This document shows, piece by piece, positions 1 through 4,203 of a stretch of DNA of 5,442 bases. Positions within the stretch are counted from its first letter, which is position 1. The number at the start of each line of letters is the position of its first letter. A model generated the notes under the pieces. That model did not search any database. It had not been told where the DNA came from and saw only the letters and a program-made list of their open reading frames with translations. Both the position numbers and the translations under genes were made by a program. Origin of the DNA: an uncultured Ruminococcus sp. (GTDB taxonomy: Bacteria > Bacillota > Clostridia > Oscillospirales > Ruminococcaceae); contig CAJTYV010000091.1 in the NCBI GenBank assembly GCA_910584195.1, positions 1-5,442 of the forward strand, written 5' to 3'.

Positions 1-278
1 CTTAAATACAAGATTTGTGTGTTATGAGGTTTAAAAGGAAGTGTCAAACTCCCGTCCGCATAAGTCATAAACCGCACATTTGCAGACGTTTCATAATGCT
101 GTACCGCTTCCCACAATCCAAAATAGGATTCTTGCAATAAGTCCTCCATAGGCTCATAGGCGGCATATGGTTTTATGAATTTCTTAATCAATGGCAGATT
201 GCTTTCATACAGTAATTGCATATAATCCGTTACAGAATAACCGTTCCTAATTTCAGAAACAATTTGCTCATTCGTCAT
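1..278 (-). CDS. Sigma-70 family RNA polymerase sigma factor, 5' part only (possibly interrupted)
   Basis: Reading leftwards from ATG at 278, 92 codons stay open to the window edge. Residues about 24-74 match sigma-70 region 2: ESNLPLIKKF, then EDLLQESYFGLWEAVQHYE (compare DLIQEGNIGLMKAV in RpoD), then VRFMTYA. Region 2 binds the core RNA polymerase and the -10 element, so the product would redirect transcription, probably of mobile-element genes. The start is supported by AGGTG seven bases upstream. In the family, FMTYA is followed by a tryptophan-containing helix (xxWIRQ); here it is followed by DGSLTLPFKPHNTQ, which does not resemble region 2.4 or 3. The gene may therefore be cut by an inserted element at about 50-58. 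Assignment to sigma region 2 is fairly sure; the interruption is inference because the rest of the gene lies outside. Confidence 0.7.
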   Translation of the reverse strand, partial: MTNEQIVSEIRNGYSVTDYMQLLYESNLPLIKKFIKPYAAYEPMEDLLQESYFGLWEAVQHYETSANVRFMTYADGSLTLPFKPHNTQILYL

Positions 279-325
279 TGCAATGCACCTACCCCTTTGC
301 TATAATTTGAGCAGATGCAGGATAT

Positions 326-363
326 AAAGAGAAGTCAGCCCACAAAAGCAACGACTTCTCTTT
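326..363. terminator. Hairpin between sigma and recombinase genes, terminator-like or leader stem
   Basis: An 11-bp perfect stem (AAAGAGAAGTC at 326-336, GACTTCTCTTT at 353-363) encloses a 16-base loop. Read rightwards it is followed by TTATTTTAT, as in an intrinsic terminator, although the stem is AT-rich and no plus-strand gene precedes it. Read leftwards it lies in the leader of the sigma gene, just downstream of a possible extended -10 (TGATAAAAT, complement of 365-373), so it could instead be a leader stem affecting sigma expression. I cannot choose between the two. Confidence 0.4.
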
Positions 364-526
364 TATTTTATCACAAAACCGCCTTTTTGCACATTTCAAA
401 AATATTCTTAGAATGACACCAGAACTAAGCCTTTTTGAAAATGCCCGGCAGAAAAAGGTACTAACTACCCCTATGCGGCGTTTCCCTATAAAACCCCCAC
501 GGCATGTTATTTAGAACAAAAATAAA
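364..526. other. Non-coding segment with short direct and inverted repeats
   Basis: No open frame with a ribosome binding site was seen. GCCTTTTTG occurs twice in the same orientation (381-389 and 429-437). CATTTCAAAAA (392-402) pairs with TTTTTGAAAATG (432-443) apart from one extra A, and CTTAG (407-411) pairs with CTAAG (425-429) inside it, making a nested hairpin of about 50 bases. It could be a protein-binding or recombination site, or an untranslated structure; nothing in the sequence decides this. Confidence 0.35.
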
Positions 527-554
527 AGGCAGCAGTCCATTATGGACCCCGCCT
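527..554 (-). terminator. Intrinsic terminator of the serine recombinase gene
   Basis: Read leftwards, the hairpin begins ten bases after the recombinase stop codon. AGGC/GCCT (527-530 with 551-554) and GTCCA/TGGAC (535-539 with 543-547) form a stem with a three-base loop and a small internal bulge. It is followed on the minus strand by TTTATTTTTG, a good U-tract. Position, orientation and tail all fit a terminator for the recombinase transcript. Confidence 0.7.
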
Positions 555-563
555 AAACAATCC

Positions 564-1238
564 TTATTCTGCTTTCAATTCTCTCTTATATTTATAGAAT
601 GTATTTCTTGCAAGCCCTATCAGCTTCATGCAATCCGCATCTGACAATGCACCATTAAAATCCTTGCTATGCTTCAGTATCTGCTTCTTTGCTTCAATAG
701 ATTTCTTTGTTGTCAGCTTTGCCCCCTGCTTCTGCCCGATCTGCTTACCGTTCAATCTTGCTGTTTCAATTCCCTCTTTCGTTCTCTGGTGCAAGTCCTG
801 TACTTCTTTCTCCGACTGCTCAAAAGCAAGTCTTATCTGTTCCTTTGCAAGTGACATAAGGTACTTATTCACGCCCTCTAAGATAAAGTCAACATTTGTT
901 TCGGTCATTGATATATTGCTTTCTAATGCTTTCTTATATGTGCTTGTGTTGATATGCGGCTCTTTCAGAAATACAAGTTCTATTCCCTTATTATATAATT
1001 CTTCATACAGACAAAAGCCCTCGTCTGCGTTCCTGCTCATTCGTGATACACTATCAAAGATAATGGTATCTCCTGCTTTGGCTTTCTTATACAGCTTATT
1101 CCATTCTGGTCTGTCCTGCTTTCCTGTATATACTTCCTGTATTATCACAGCCTTATCATAACTGCCCTTAATATTTCTAATCTGCCTGTCAATGCTCTGC
1201 TGTTTTCTACTTATCCGGCAATATCCATACATACACAT
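564..1238 (-). CDS. Small serine recombinase (resolvase/invertase family)
   Basis: A 224-residue site-specific DNA recombinase that would cut and rejoin DNA through a phosphoserine intermediate, acting as resolvase or invertase. The N-terminus MCMYGYCRISRKQQS places the nucleophile at Ser10, as in gamma-delta resolvase; DSVSRMSRN carries the paired active-site arginines (R66, R69). Residues about 127-161 form the long dimerisation helix, and the C-terminus holds a helix-turn-helix (about 198-221, containing GLARNTFYKYKREL) for site recognition. The frame stays open upstream to a TTG at 1322, but that TTG is the promoter's -35 box. The start at 1238 is preferred because it has GAGAGG eight bases upstream and puts the nucleophile at residue 10. 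The length suits small serine recombinases rather than large integrases. The target site and partner are unknown. Confidence 0.9.
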   Translation of the reverse strand: MCMYGYCRISRKQQSIDRQIRNIKGSYDKAVIIQEVYTGKQDRPEWNKLYKKAKAGDTIIFDSVSRMSRNADEGFCLYEELYNKGIELVFLKEPHINTSTYKKALESNISMTETNVDFILEGVNKYLMSLAKEQIRLAFEQSEKEVQDLHQRTKEGIETARLNGKQIGQKQGAKLTTKKSIEAKKQILKHSKDFNGALSDADCMKLIGLARNTFYKYKRELKAE

Positions 1239-1280
1239 AAGCAACGCCTCTCTTTCAGTATCACTTCTATCGTTCATCTG

Positions 1281-1374
1281 TTTTGATACTATCATTGTAC
1301 CTTTTATTATTGTTGTTGTCAATAACTTTTGATACCATTTTTATATACATTACTTTTAATAACTAATATCAAAA
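1281..1374. repeat. TTTTGATA motif cluster and palindrome, candidate recombinase operator or res site
   Basis: TTTTGATA occurs at 1281-1288 and 1327-1334, and in inverse form (TATCAAAA) at 1367-1374. The first copy runs into a perfect palindrome, TGATACTATCA (1284-1294), which lies over the predicted start of recombinase transcription. Small resolvases commonly bind paired inverted motifs beside their own gene, both recombining there and repressing themselves. The three motif sites surround the promoter, which fits this arrangement. Binding is inference; the repeats themselves are visible. Confidence 0.45.
1294..1322 (-). promoter_or_regulatory. Sigma-A promoter of the serine recombinase gene
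   Basis: On the minus strand a consensus TTGACA (1322-1317) is separated by exactly 17 bases from TACAAT (1299-1294), five of six matches to the consensus -10. Transcription would start near 1287, about 50 bases before the chosen ATG. The strength of this promoter suggests that repression, perhaps through the overlapping palindrome, is needed to limit recombinase level. Confidence 0.85.
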
Positions 1375-1379
1375 TGTGG

Positions 1380-1408
1380 TTGATGAATAGACGGACTTAT
1401 GATATACT
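1380..1408 (+). promoter_or_regulatory. Promoter of the small toxin mRNA
   Basis: TTGATG (1380-1385), a 17-base spacer and TATACT (1403-1408) form a sigma-A promoter with an extended -10 (TGA directly before TATACT). The start would be near 1415. This places the ATG at 1399 inside the promoter, so translation must begin later, at 1507. It diverges from the recombinase promoter with about 57 bases between the two -35 boxes. Confidence 0.75.
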
Positions 1409-1444
1409 TTGTGACATGGGAAACCAAAGAGCCAAAGGCGGCAT

Positions 1445-1500
1445 TACCCCTCTTATTCTTCGGAGGGTATAAAAGCCCTCCAGACGAAAGAAAGGAGGGC
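1445..1500 (+). promoter_or_regulatory. Toxin mRNA leader with alternative hairpins that hide or free the Shine-Dalgarno
   Basis: Four short segments alternate: CCCCTC (1447-1452), GGAGGG (1462-1467), CCCTCC (1476-1481) and GGAGGG (1494-1499). The last is the Shine-Dalgarno core, seven bases before the toxin ATG. Segment 3 can pair with segment 2 (6 bp, 8-base loop), leaving the Shine-Dalgarno free, or with segment 4 (GCCCTCC with GGAGGGC, 7 bp, 12-base loop), hiding it while segment 1 pairs with segment 2. Such a mutually exclusive layout suits the delayed or conditional translation known for type I toxin mRNAs. The pairings are visible; the switching is inference. Confidence 0.6.
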
Positions 1501-1506
1501 GATACA

Positions 1507-1599
1507 ATGATTACATATCAGGATTTCTTTTTGTTCTGTACGTTCATTGTTGCCCTTATCAGTCTGCTTTATCTGATTTTTAAGGACAAAAGAAAATAG
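1507..1599 (+). CDS. Putative holin-like type I toxin, 30 residues
   Basis: A tiny hydrophobic protein: MITYQ, one membrane helix (about residues 7-25, rich in F, L, I and V) and the basic tail KDKRK. This matches the plan of the putative holin-like toxin family (Hol_Tox) and similar membrane peptides of Firmicute type I toxin-antitoxin systems, which insert in the membrane and depolarise it when overproduced. The start has a very strong AAAGGAGGG seven bases upstream. A longer in-frame reading from 1399 is rejected because that ATG lies within the promoter. The gene ends inside the shared terminator hairpin, and an antisense RNA is predicted to converge on its last codons. Toxicity is inferred from size, composition and the antisense arrangement; a harmless small membrane protein cannot be excluded. 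Confidence 0.75.
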   Translation: MITYQDFFLFCTFIVALISLLYLIFKDKRK

Positions 1600-1692
1600 C
1601 CGCCAACTACTCGCAATAGTTGACGGCTGTTACTTTATAACACGCTAATGTTATTGTGAGGGGTAGCCGCTTCTCTGGCTTTCCCTCTGTTC
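1585..1692 (-). ncRNA. Predicted antisense antitoxin RNA, convergent with the toxin gene (RatA-like layout)
   Basis: A strong minus-strand promoter (1699-1727) faces the toxin gene, and no start codon with a ribosome binding site follows it. The transcript would begin near 1692. Its 5' end can fold as GAGGG and AAGCC pairing with GGCTA and CCCTC (1687-1658). It would end after the shared hairpin, whose minus-strand tail ATTTTCTTTT is a good U-tract, giving about 105 bases. It would overlap the last five codons, stop codon and 3' untranslated part of the toxin mRNA, the layout known for TxpA/RatA of Bacillus subtilis and for Clostridioides difficile type I modules. Pairing would promote decay or block translation. 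RNA ends are predicted, not measured. Confidence 0.65.
1598..1628. terminator. Bidirectional terminator shared by toxin mRNA and antisense RNA
   Basis: CAACTA (1604-1609) pairs with TAGTTG (1617-1622) and AGCCG (1598-1602) with CGGCT (1624-1628), with one C-A mismatch and a seven-base loop. The stem overlaps the toxin stop codon. The minus-strand tail (ATTTTCTTTT) is better than the plus-strand tail (GTTACTTTATAA), so antisense transcription should end here efficiently while the toxin mRNA may partly read through. Confidence 0.7.
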
Positions 1693-1698
1693 AATCAT

Positions 1699-1727
1699 AA
1701 TATAGCATATCTCCCGGATAAATTCAA
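1699..1727 (-). promoter_or_regulatory. Promoter of the antisense RNA
   Basis: TTGAAT (1727-1722), a 17-base spacer and TATATT (1704-1699), preceded by an extended -10 TGC, form a strong sigma-A promoter on the minus strand. It lies directly after the stop codon of the neighbouring gene and reads into the toxin terminator. It looks somewhat closer to consensus than the toxin promoter, as expected if the antisense RNA is made in excess. Confidence 0.75.
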
Positions 1728-1739
1728 GAATAAATTCCG

Positions 1740-2090
1740 TTAATGCAAACCGCTAGGAGAGTAATAGACTGCTGCCCTCTGTGGCTCTATGGGCTTGAAA
1801 TACTCGTCTGGGTTTTCTCCGGCTTCTATCAATTCCTGTCTGCATTGCTCTATACGCTGTAAAAGTTCTTCCCGGCTCTCCCCGGTTATTGCCATCACAT
1901 CATCTAAAGAAAAATACTCATGCTCATTAAATGCAGATGCAAGGCTCATTCTCAAACCACTGTAGATAGCTTCTAATGACAAATCATAATTCTGTATGCC
2001 ATCATCTATAATCGGCTCTAATTCTGCTCTGGTAACGCCGTATTTGCCATAATTCGCAAGCAGATTGTTTATAAACGCATTTTTATCCAT
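1740..2090 (-). CDS. Unidentified 116-residue acidic protein
   Basis: I do not recognise a named family, although the style is that of small cytoplasmic proteins of Clostridial conjugative elements. The N-terminus (about 1-55) looks helical. Residues about 60-90 (FSLDDVMAITGESREELLQR) have the helix-turn-helix rhythm of a short DNA- or protein-binding domain with a glycine turn, followed by a charged helix. The C-terminus carries YFKPIEPQ and aromatic residues. There is no signal peptide or membrane segment. The start at 2090 has GTAGGTG close upstream. It lies 14 bases after the gene at 2105-2362 in the same direction, so the two are probably co-transcribed. A regulatory role is only a guess. 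Confidence 0.7.
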   Translation of the reverse strand: MDKNAFINNLLANYGKYGVTRAELEPIIDDGIQNYDLSLEAIYSGLRMSLASAFNEHEYFSLDDVMAITGESREELLQRIEQCRQELIEAGENPDEYFKPIEPQRAAVYYSPSGLH

Positions 2091-2104
2091 AATACACCTA
2101 CTTT

Positions 2105-2362
2105 CTATCTTGTGTAATGTGCGATAATCGCCATTCTTTCTTTTTCGCTCATACCCCGATTGCCTAACCTTTTAGCAAGCCTTACCGCTGTTGATTCTTC
2201 TGGCTCTTTCTTTTGTGTGGGCTGTTTGGGCTTTCTGTATGTGAAAATGCCTTTGCTATATTCAAGGACTATTTCCGCCCCTAAATTCTTGTTAATTTCC
2301 TGCAAGGCTTCCATAGCTTCAAAATGGCTCACTTTATGCTTTTTAATAATTTCCTTTGCCAC
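2105..2362 (-). CDS. Unidentified small basic protein, probably missing its original 5' end
   Basis: The frame from GTG at 2362 gives 85 residues: a helical N-terminal half (AKEIIKKHKVSHFEAMEALQ), a short strand-like stretch (AEIVLEYSKGIFTYRK), a linker rich in K, P, Q and E, and a C-terminal RLAKRLGNRGMSEKERMA helix. No function is recognised. The GTG has no ribosome binding site at a useful distance. The frame stays open for 28 more codons upstream (to a stop at 2447-2449), and these look coding (QLQIVEVAG, ESGVTDEQ), but they contain no ATG, GTG or TTG. The likely explanation is that an ancestral gene lost its first codons when the neighbouring plus-strand block arrived. It may be expressed weakly from GTG or be a pseudogene. 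Confidence 0.55.
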   Translation of the reverse strand: MAKEIIKKHKVSHFEAMEALQEINKNLGAEIVLEYSKGIFTYRKPKQPTQKKEPEESTAVRLAKRLGNRGMSEKERMAIIAHYTR

Positions 2363-2409
2363 TTGTTCATCAGTAACGCCGCTTTCTCCTGCTACTTCTA
2401 CTATCTGTA

Positions 2410-2457
2410 ATTGATAATATATGGTGCTTACAACAAATGAAGCGATTTATTATCAAT
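2410..2457. repeat. 10-bp inverted repeat at the suspected cargo junction
   Basis: ATTGATAATA (2410-2419) and TATTATCAAT (2448-2457) are perfect inverse copies 28 bases apart. They sit where the truncated minus-strand gene stops being open and the plus-strand cargo begins. Two short plus-strand frames overlap here (19 codons from 2421, 26 codons from 2437), neither with a ribosome binding site, and both look like remnants. The rest of 2458-2543 shows no feature I can name. The repeat may mark a recombination end or an operator. Confidence 0.4.
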
Positions 2458-2543
2458 ATGTCGAAAGATACAGAGTATGAGGCTTTAGTATTGGAAAAAG
2501 ACAATGATAGGGCATAAAAGAATAACCGTTACATAAAACTGTA

Positions 2544-2586
2544 TTTAGAAGTTGTCTGTGATATGCAGATACCTTCTGCTTCTAAA
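2544..2586 (+). other. Leader stem-loop upstream of the metallopeptidase-like gene
   Basis: TTTAGAAG (2544-2551) and CTTCTAAA (2579-2586) form a perfect 8-bp stem, with TCTG and CAGA able to pair inside the loop. It ends just before the ribosome binding site AAAGGAAG, so it could influence transcript stability or translation. No convincing promoter was found for this gene in the 150 bases upstream. Confidence 0.35.
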
Positions 2587-2602
2587 GAAAGGAAGCCAAT
2601 TG

Positions 2603-3295
2603 ATGAATATAAAAGAAAATATAATATCCGCGATCAATAGTTGTTCTGATACGTCCATTCTAAATCAAATTTATAATGACACACTTGGGTGTAACGATAA
2701 TTTGCAAAAATCTTACAATGACTGGATAAACCAACAAACTAGCGAAGTTTTCGACCTACATATGCGCTCATTGATGTATGAAAATTTATTTGATGATATG
2801 TGCATAGCCAAATCTTCCATAATGGGGAAATATTTAGATACTCCACAAGGTAGCCTTAAAGAAGATACCTATCATTTTGGCATTGAGGCACACTATTATA
2901 AATTTATAGTCACAGAAACAACCGAAAATGGAGAAACAGATATTTTTGAGCGAACACTAAAAATCAATCCCCAGTTTGTGGATGATAAGAACATAATATT
3001 ACATGAAATGATACACGCACATGAACATATCTTATCGTTAGTAAATCCATTACTAAAAGAAACGTTAACCCTTGAGTTATATAAGCAGCTTTTTCCAAAA
3101 TTCAAAGACCTTGACAGCATTATTTATAATCATGCAAATATTTCACACAATTCTGACTTGACAGAATTAGGCGGCTATCACGGGGTGCTGTTTATGCTCA
3201 AAAGCCTTGACTTAGATTTTAGATGCGGAAATGAGCCATTTACCATATTTGGATATGACTACAATCGCACTTTCGCAGAACTAAATTTAATATAA
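2603..3295 (+). CDS. Putative zinc metallopeptidase with HEMIH motif (SprT/zincin-like)
   Basis: A 230-residue protein with the zincin signature HEMIHAHEH at about 134-142. The first and last His of HEMIH would bind zinc and the Glu would activate water. The strand TLKINPQF before the helix is typical of zincin folds. Downstream, NHANISH (about 177-182) and TELGGYHGVLF (about 187-197) offer the third ligand (His or Glu); HG followed by a hydrophobic helix recalls SprT-like proteins, but the match is weak. The N-terminal 110 residues are helical and unassigned. No signal peptide is seen at the chosen start, which has AAAGGAAG seven bases upstream; an in-frame reading from 2552 adds 17 residues with no support. 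Base composition is visibly more AT-rich than in the genes around it, and it runs against them, so it looks like acquired cargo. Substrate unknown. Confidence 0.65.
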   Translation: MNIKENIISAINSCSDTSILNQIYNDTLGCNDNLQKSYNDWINQQTSEVFDLHMRSLMYENLFDDMCIAKSSIMGKYLDTPQGSLKEDTYHFGIEAHYYKFIVTETTENGETDIFERTLKINPQFVDDKNIILHEMIHAHEHILSLVNPLLKETLTLELYKQLFPKFKDLDSIIYNHANISHNSDLTELGGYHGVLFMLKSLDLDFRCGNEPFTIFGYDYNRTFAELNLI

Positions 3296-3301
3296 TTTTA
3301 A

Positions 3302-3329
3302 GACCGCTACCCATATTCAAGTAGCGGTC
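3302..3329. terminator. Strong hairpin between convergent genes
   Basis: GACCGCTAC (3302-3310) and GTAGCGGTC (3321-3329) form a perfect GC-rich 9-bp stem with a 10-base loop, six bases after the metallopeptidase-like stop codon. The tails (CCCTTTG rightwards, TTAAAATT leftwards) are not rich in U, but the location between convergent genes fits a two-way terminator. Confidence 0.6.
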
Positions 3330-3353
3330 CCCTTTGATTTACGGTTCATATAA

Positions 3354-3482
3354 TCATCTTAACATCTTTGTTGCCAGAACAACATTTGTTAACAGCGAAG
3401 CAAACAAACCCGCAAATAGAAATTTACTTTTTCTTCGCTCTCGGCAAAGAATTTCAAATGCCAAATGTCTTTTCTCGTTCAT
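3354..3482 (-). CDS. Small single-span membrane protein, 42 residues
   Basis: The ATG at 3482 overlaps the stop codon of the upstream ribbon-helix-helix gene by four bases (ATGA) and has a very strong ribosome binding site, AGGGAGGTG, seven bases upstream. The product has a charged N-terminus (MNEKRHLAFEILCRERRKSK), one hydrophobic helix at about 21-38 and a short basic end (KMLR). The positive patch before the helix predicts a cytoplasmic N-terminus. No family is recognised. The overlap and strong site argue that it is truly translated and coupled to the gene before it. A role in the conjugation envelope or as a regulator or toxin partner is possible, but nothing in the sequence shows it. 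Confidence 0.65.
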   Translation of the reverse strand: MNEKRHLAFEILCRERRKSKFLFAGLFASLLTNVVLATKMLR

Positions 3483-3787
3483 TGCATCGCACCTCCCTTG
3501 TCTTTGGTATAGGACAAATCTTCTATCATTTCATAATATTTTCTTGGCACTTGCCACTTTTCAAGCATCCGTTCCTGTTCTGCATTAAAGCCCTGCTTTT
3601 TCTCTGCCATTCTGCTTGTACCGTCCGCAAGGTCATTACACACAAGCATATAAAGATATTCATTGACACTTGCGCCCATTTCAGAACATATTTTCTTTAT
3701 CCTGTCCTTTTCGCCTTTGGGTATGACAAAATTTATTCTGTCGTAATGCTCTTTGATATGCTGGTTCTTATACGCTGTTCTATCCAT
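3479..3787 (-). CDS. Ribbon-helix-helix DNA-binding protein (Arc/CopG-like)
   Basis: A 102-residue protein whose N-terminal half fits the ribbon-helix-helix fold: strand YDRINFVIPK (about 15-24), helix A GEKDRIKKICSEM (about 25-37), the turn GAS, and helix B VNEYLYMLVCNDL (about 41-53). Such proteins bind operators as dimers through the paired strands; on mobile elements they act as autorepressors, antitoxins or relaxosome accessory factors. The C-terminal half (NAEQERMLEKW, then YYEMIEDLSY) is helical and could bind a partner. The start follows a purine-rich GGGCGGTG, and a clear promoter lies about 30 bases upstream. It shares a four-base overlap with the small membrane protein gene downstream. 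The fold is likely; the target is unknown, though the palindrome in its own promoter is the obvious candidate. Confidence 0.75.
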   Translation of the reverse strand: MDRTAYKNQHIKEHYDRINFVIPKGEKDRIKKICSEMGASVNEYLYMLVCNDLADGTSRMAEKKQGFNAEQERMLEKWQVPRKYYEMIEDLSYTKDKGGAMQ

Positions 3788-3816
3788 GAAAACACCGCCC
3801 TTTTCTTAATAACCGC

Positions 3817-3845
3817 ATTATACAAAAGTCTTACGCAAGACACAA
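3817..3845 (-). promoter_or_regulatory. Promoter of the ribbon-helix-helix operon with spacer palindrome
   Basis: A perfect TATAAT (3822-3817) lies 17 bases after TTGTGT (3845-3840) on the minus strand, giving a start near 3810. The spacer is largely the inverted repeat GTCTT-ACGC-AAGAC (3828-3841), well placed as an operator for the ribbon-helix-helix protein encoded just downstream. Autorepression is inference. Confidence 0.75.
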
Positions 3846-4014
3846 GGTTTTTATGTTCTTGTTTGCGTGCTATGTGTGTGCTACGCTCCAAAATTCAGCA
3901 CATTTTACCACAATTCCAGAAAACTTTAGATTAAAGAAAACCCTTAGTTTTACGTTGATAAGGAAGTATTTACAACAACTTATCATCAACGCTGACAAAC
4001 AGGGTGCAAACAAG
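3846..4014. other. Intergenic stretch with inverted repeats, no convincing gene
   Basis: A 79-codon plus-strand frame spans 3853-4092, but it has no ribosome binding site and runs through a terminator, so I do not call it. The stretch holds a small palindrome, CTTTAGATTAAAG, near 3924, and a larger hairpin in which CGTTGAT (3953-3959) pairs with ATCAACG (3985-3991), with AAG and CTT extending the stem across a bulge. Dense inverted repeats beside a gene for a DNA-binding protein would suit a transfer origin, but no known nick sequence was identified. Confidence 0.35.
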
Positions 4015-4060
4015 AGCAGAGAACATATCACTTTCATTGGTGGTTGGTTCTCTGCTTTTT
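4015..4060 (+). terminator. Intrinsic terminator without a recognised gene
   Basis: AGCAGAGAAC (4015-4024) and GTTCTCTGCT (4047-4056) form a 10-bp perfect stem with a 22-base loop, followed by TTTT and G. This is a good rightward terminator, yet no coding sequence precedes it on the plus strand. It may end an untranslated RNA, or stop leftward transcription from the Orf7/Orf8 operon if it works in both directions (the leftward tail is CTCTTGTTTG). Confidence 0.6.
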
Positions 4061-4172
4061 GTTACGCAGTAGAACGCCATTTTCGAGGGTAGAAATATAA
4101 AATATCGTCTAAGTGTTTTCCATGCTCTGAAAGTCGCATAAATCAAGGGCTTTTTAACCTCTACTGCGTAAC
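4061..4172. repeat. 112-bp repeat, copy 1, with perfect 12-bp inverted ends
   Basis: The unit starts GTTACGCAGTAG and ends CTACTGCGTAAC, a perfect 12-bp inverted repeat. A second unit of exactly the same length lies at 4478-4589 in the same orientation. By hand alignment without gaps, the first 42 bases agree at 36 positions and the AAATCAAG block near the 3' end is kept, while the middle has diverged; overall about 62 percent. Conserved ends with a variable middle could mean a miniature mobile element or a structured RNA. Copy 1 starts at the tail of the terminator at 4015-4060. Confidence 0.6.
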
Positions 4173-4203
4173 ATACCCACCCAAGGAAGCAGTAGTTTTA
4201 TAA

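Noticed and set aside
628..1161. Plus-strand open frame of 177 codons opposite the recombinase gene
   Set aside because: It mirrors a well-supported recombinase with clear active-site motifs, and its Cys/Phe/Ser-rich product is typical of an antisense shadow.
1239..1322. 28-residue N-terminal extension of the serine recombinase from a TTG
   Set aside because: The TTG is the -35 box and the -10 box lies within the extension, so these first codons cannot be on the main transcript; ATG 1238 has a good ribosome binding site.
1399..1506. 36-residue extension of the small toxin from ATG 1399
   Set aside because: That ATG lies inside the promoter, before the predicted transcript start; the strong Shine-Dalgarno at 1491-1499 belongs to ATG 1507.
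1598..1692. tRNA or riboswitch in the structured stretch after the toxin gene
   Set aside because: No cloverleaf or known riboswitch core is seen; the hairpins are better explained by a terminator and the 5' stem of the antisense RNA.
2160..2414. Plus-strand 84-codon frame opposite the small basic protein
   Set aside because: No ribosome binding site and antisense to a more protein-like frame.
2421..2517. Two overlapping short plus-strand frames of 19 and 26 codons
   Set aside because: No ribosome binding site, no recognisable motif; more likely remnants at a junction.
2896..3120. Minus-strand 74-codon frame inside the metallopeptidase-like gene
   Set aside because: It lies opposite the HExxH coding region and has no start signal.
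3334..3934. Overlapping plus-strand frames (84 and 188 codons) across the ribbon-helix-helix operon
   Set aside because: They run antisense to a gene pair with promoter, ribosome binding sites and overlap, and have no signals of their own.
3853..4092. 79-codon plus-strand frame in the intergenic region
   Set aside because: No ribosome binding site, passes through a strong intrinsic terminator and into the 112-bp repeat; no recognisable family.
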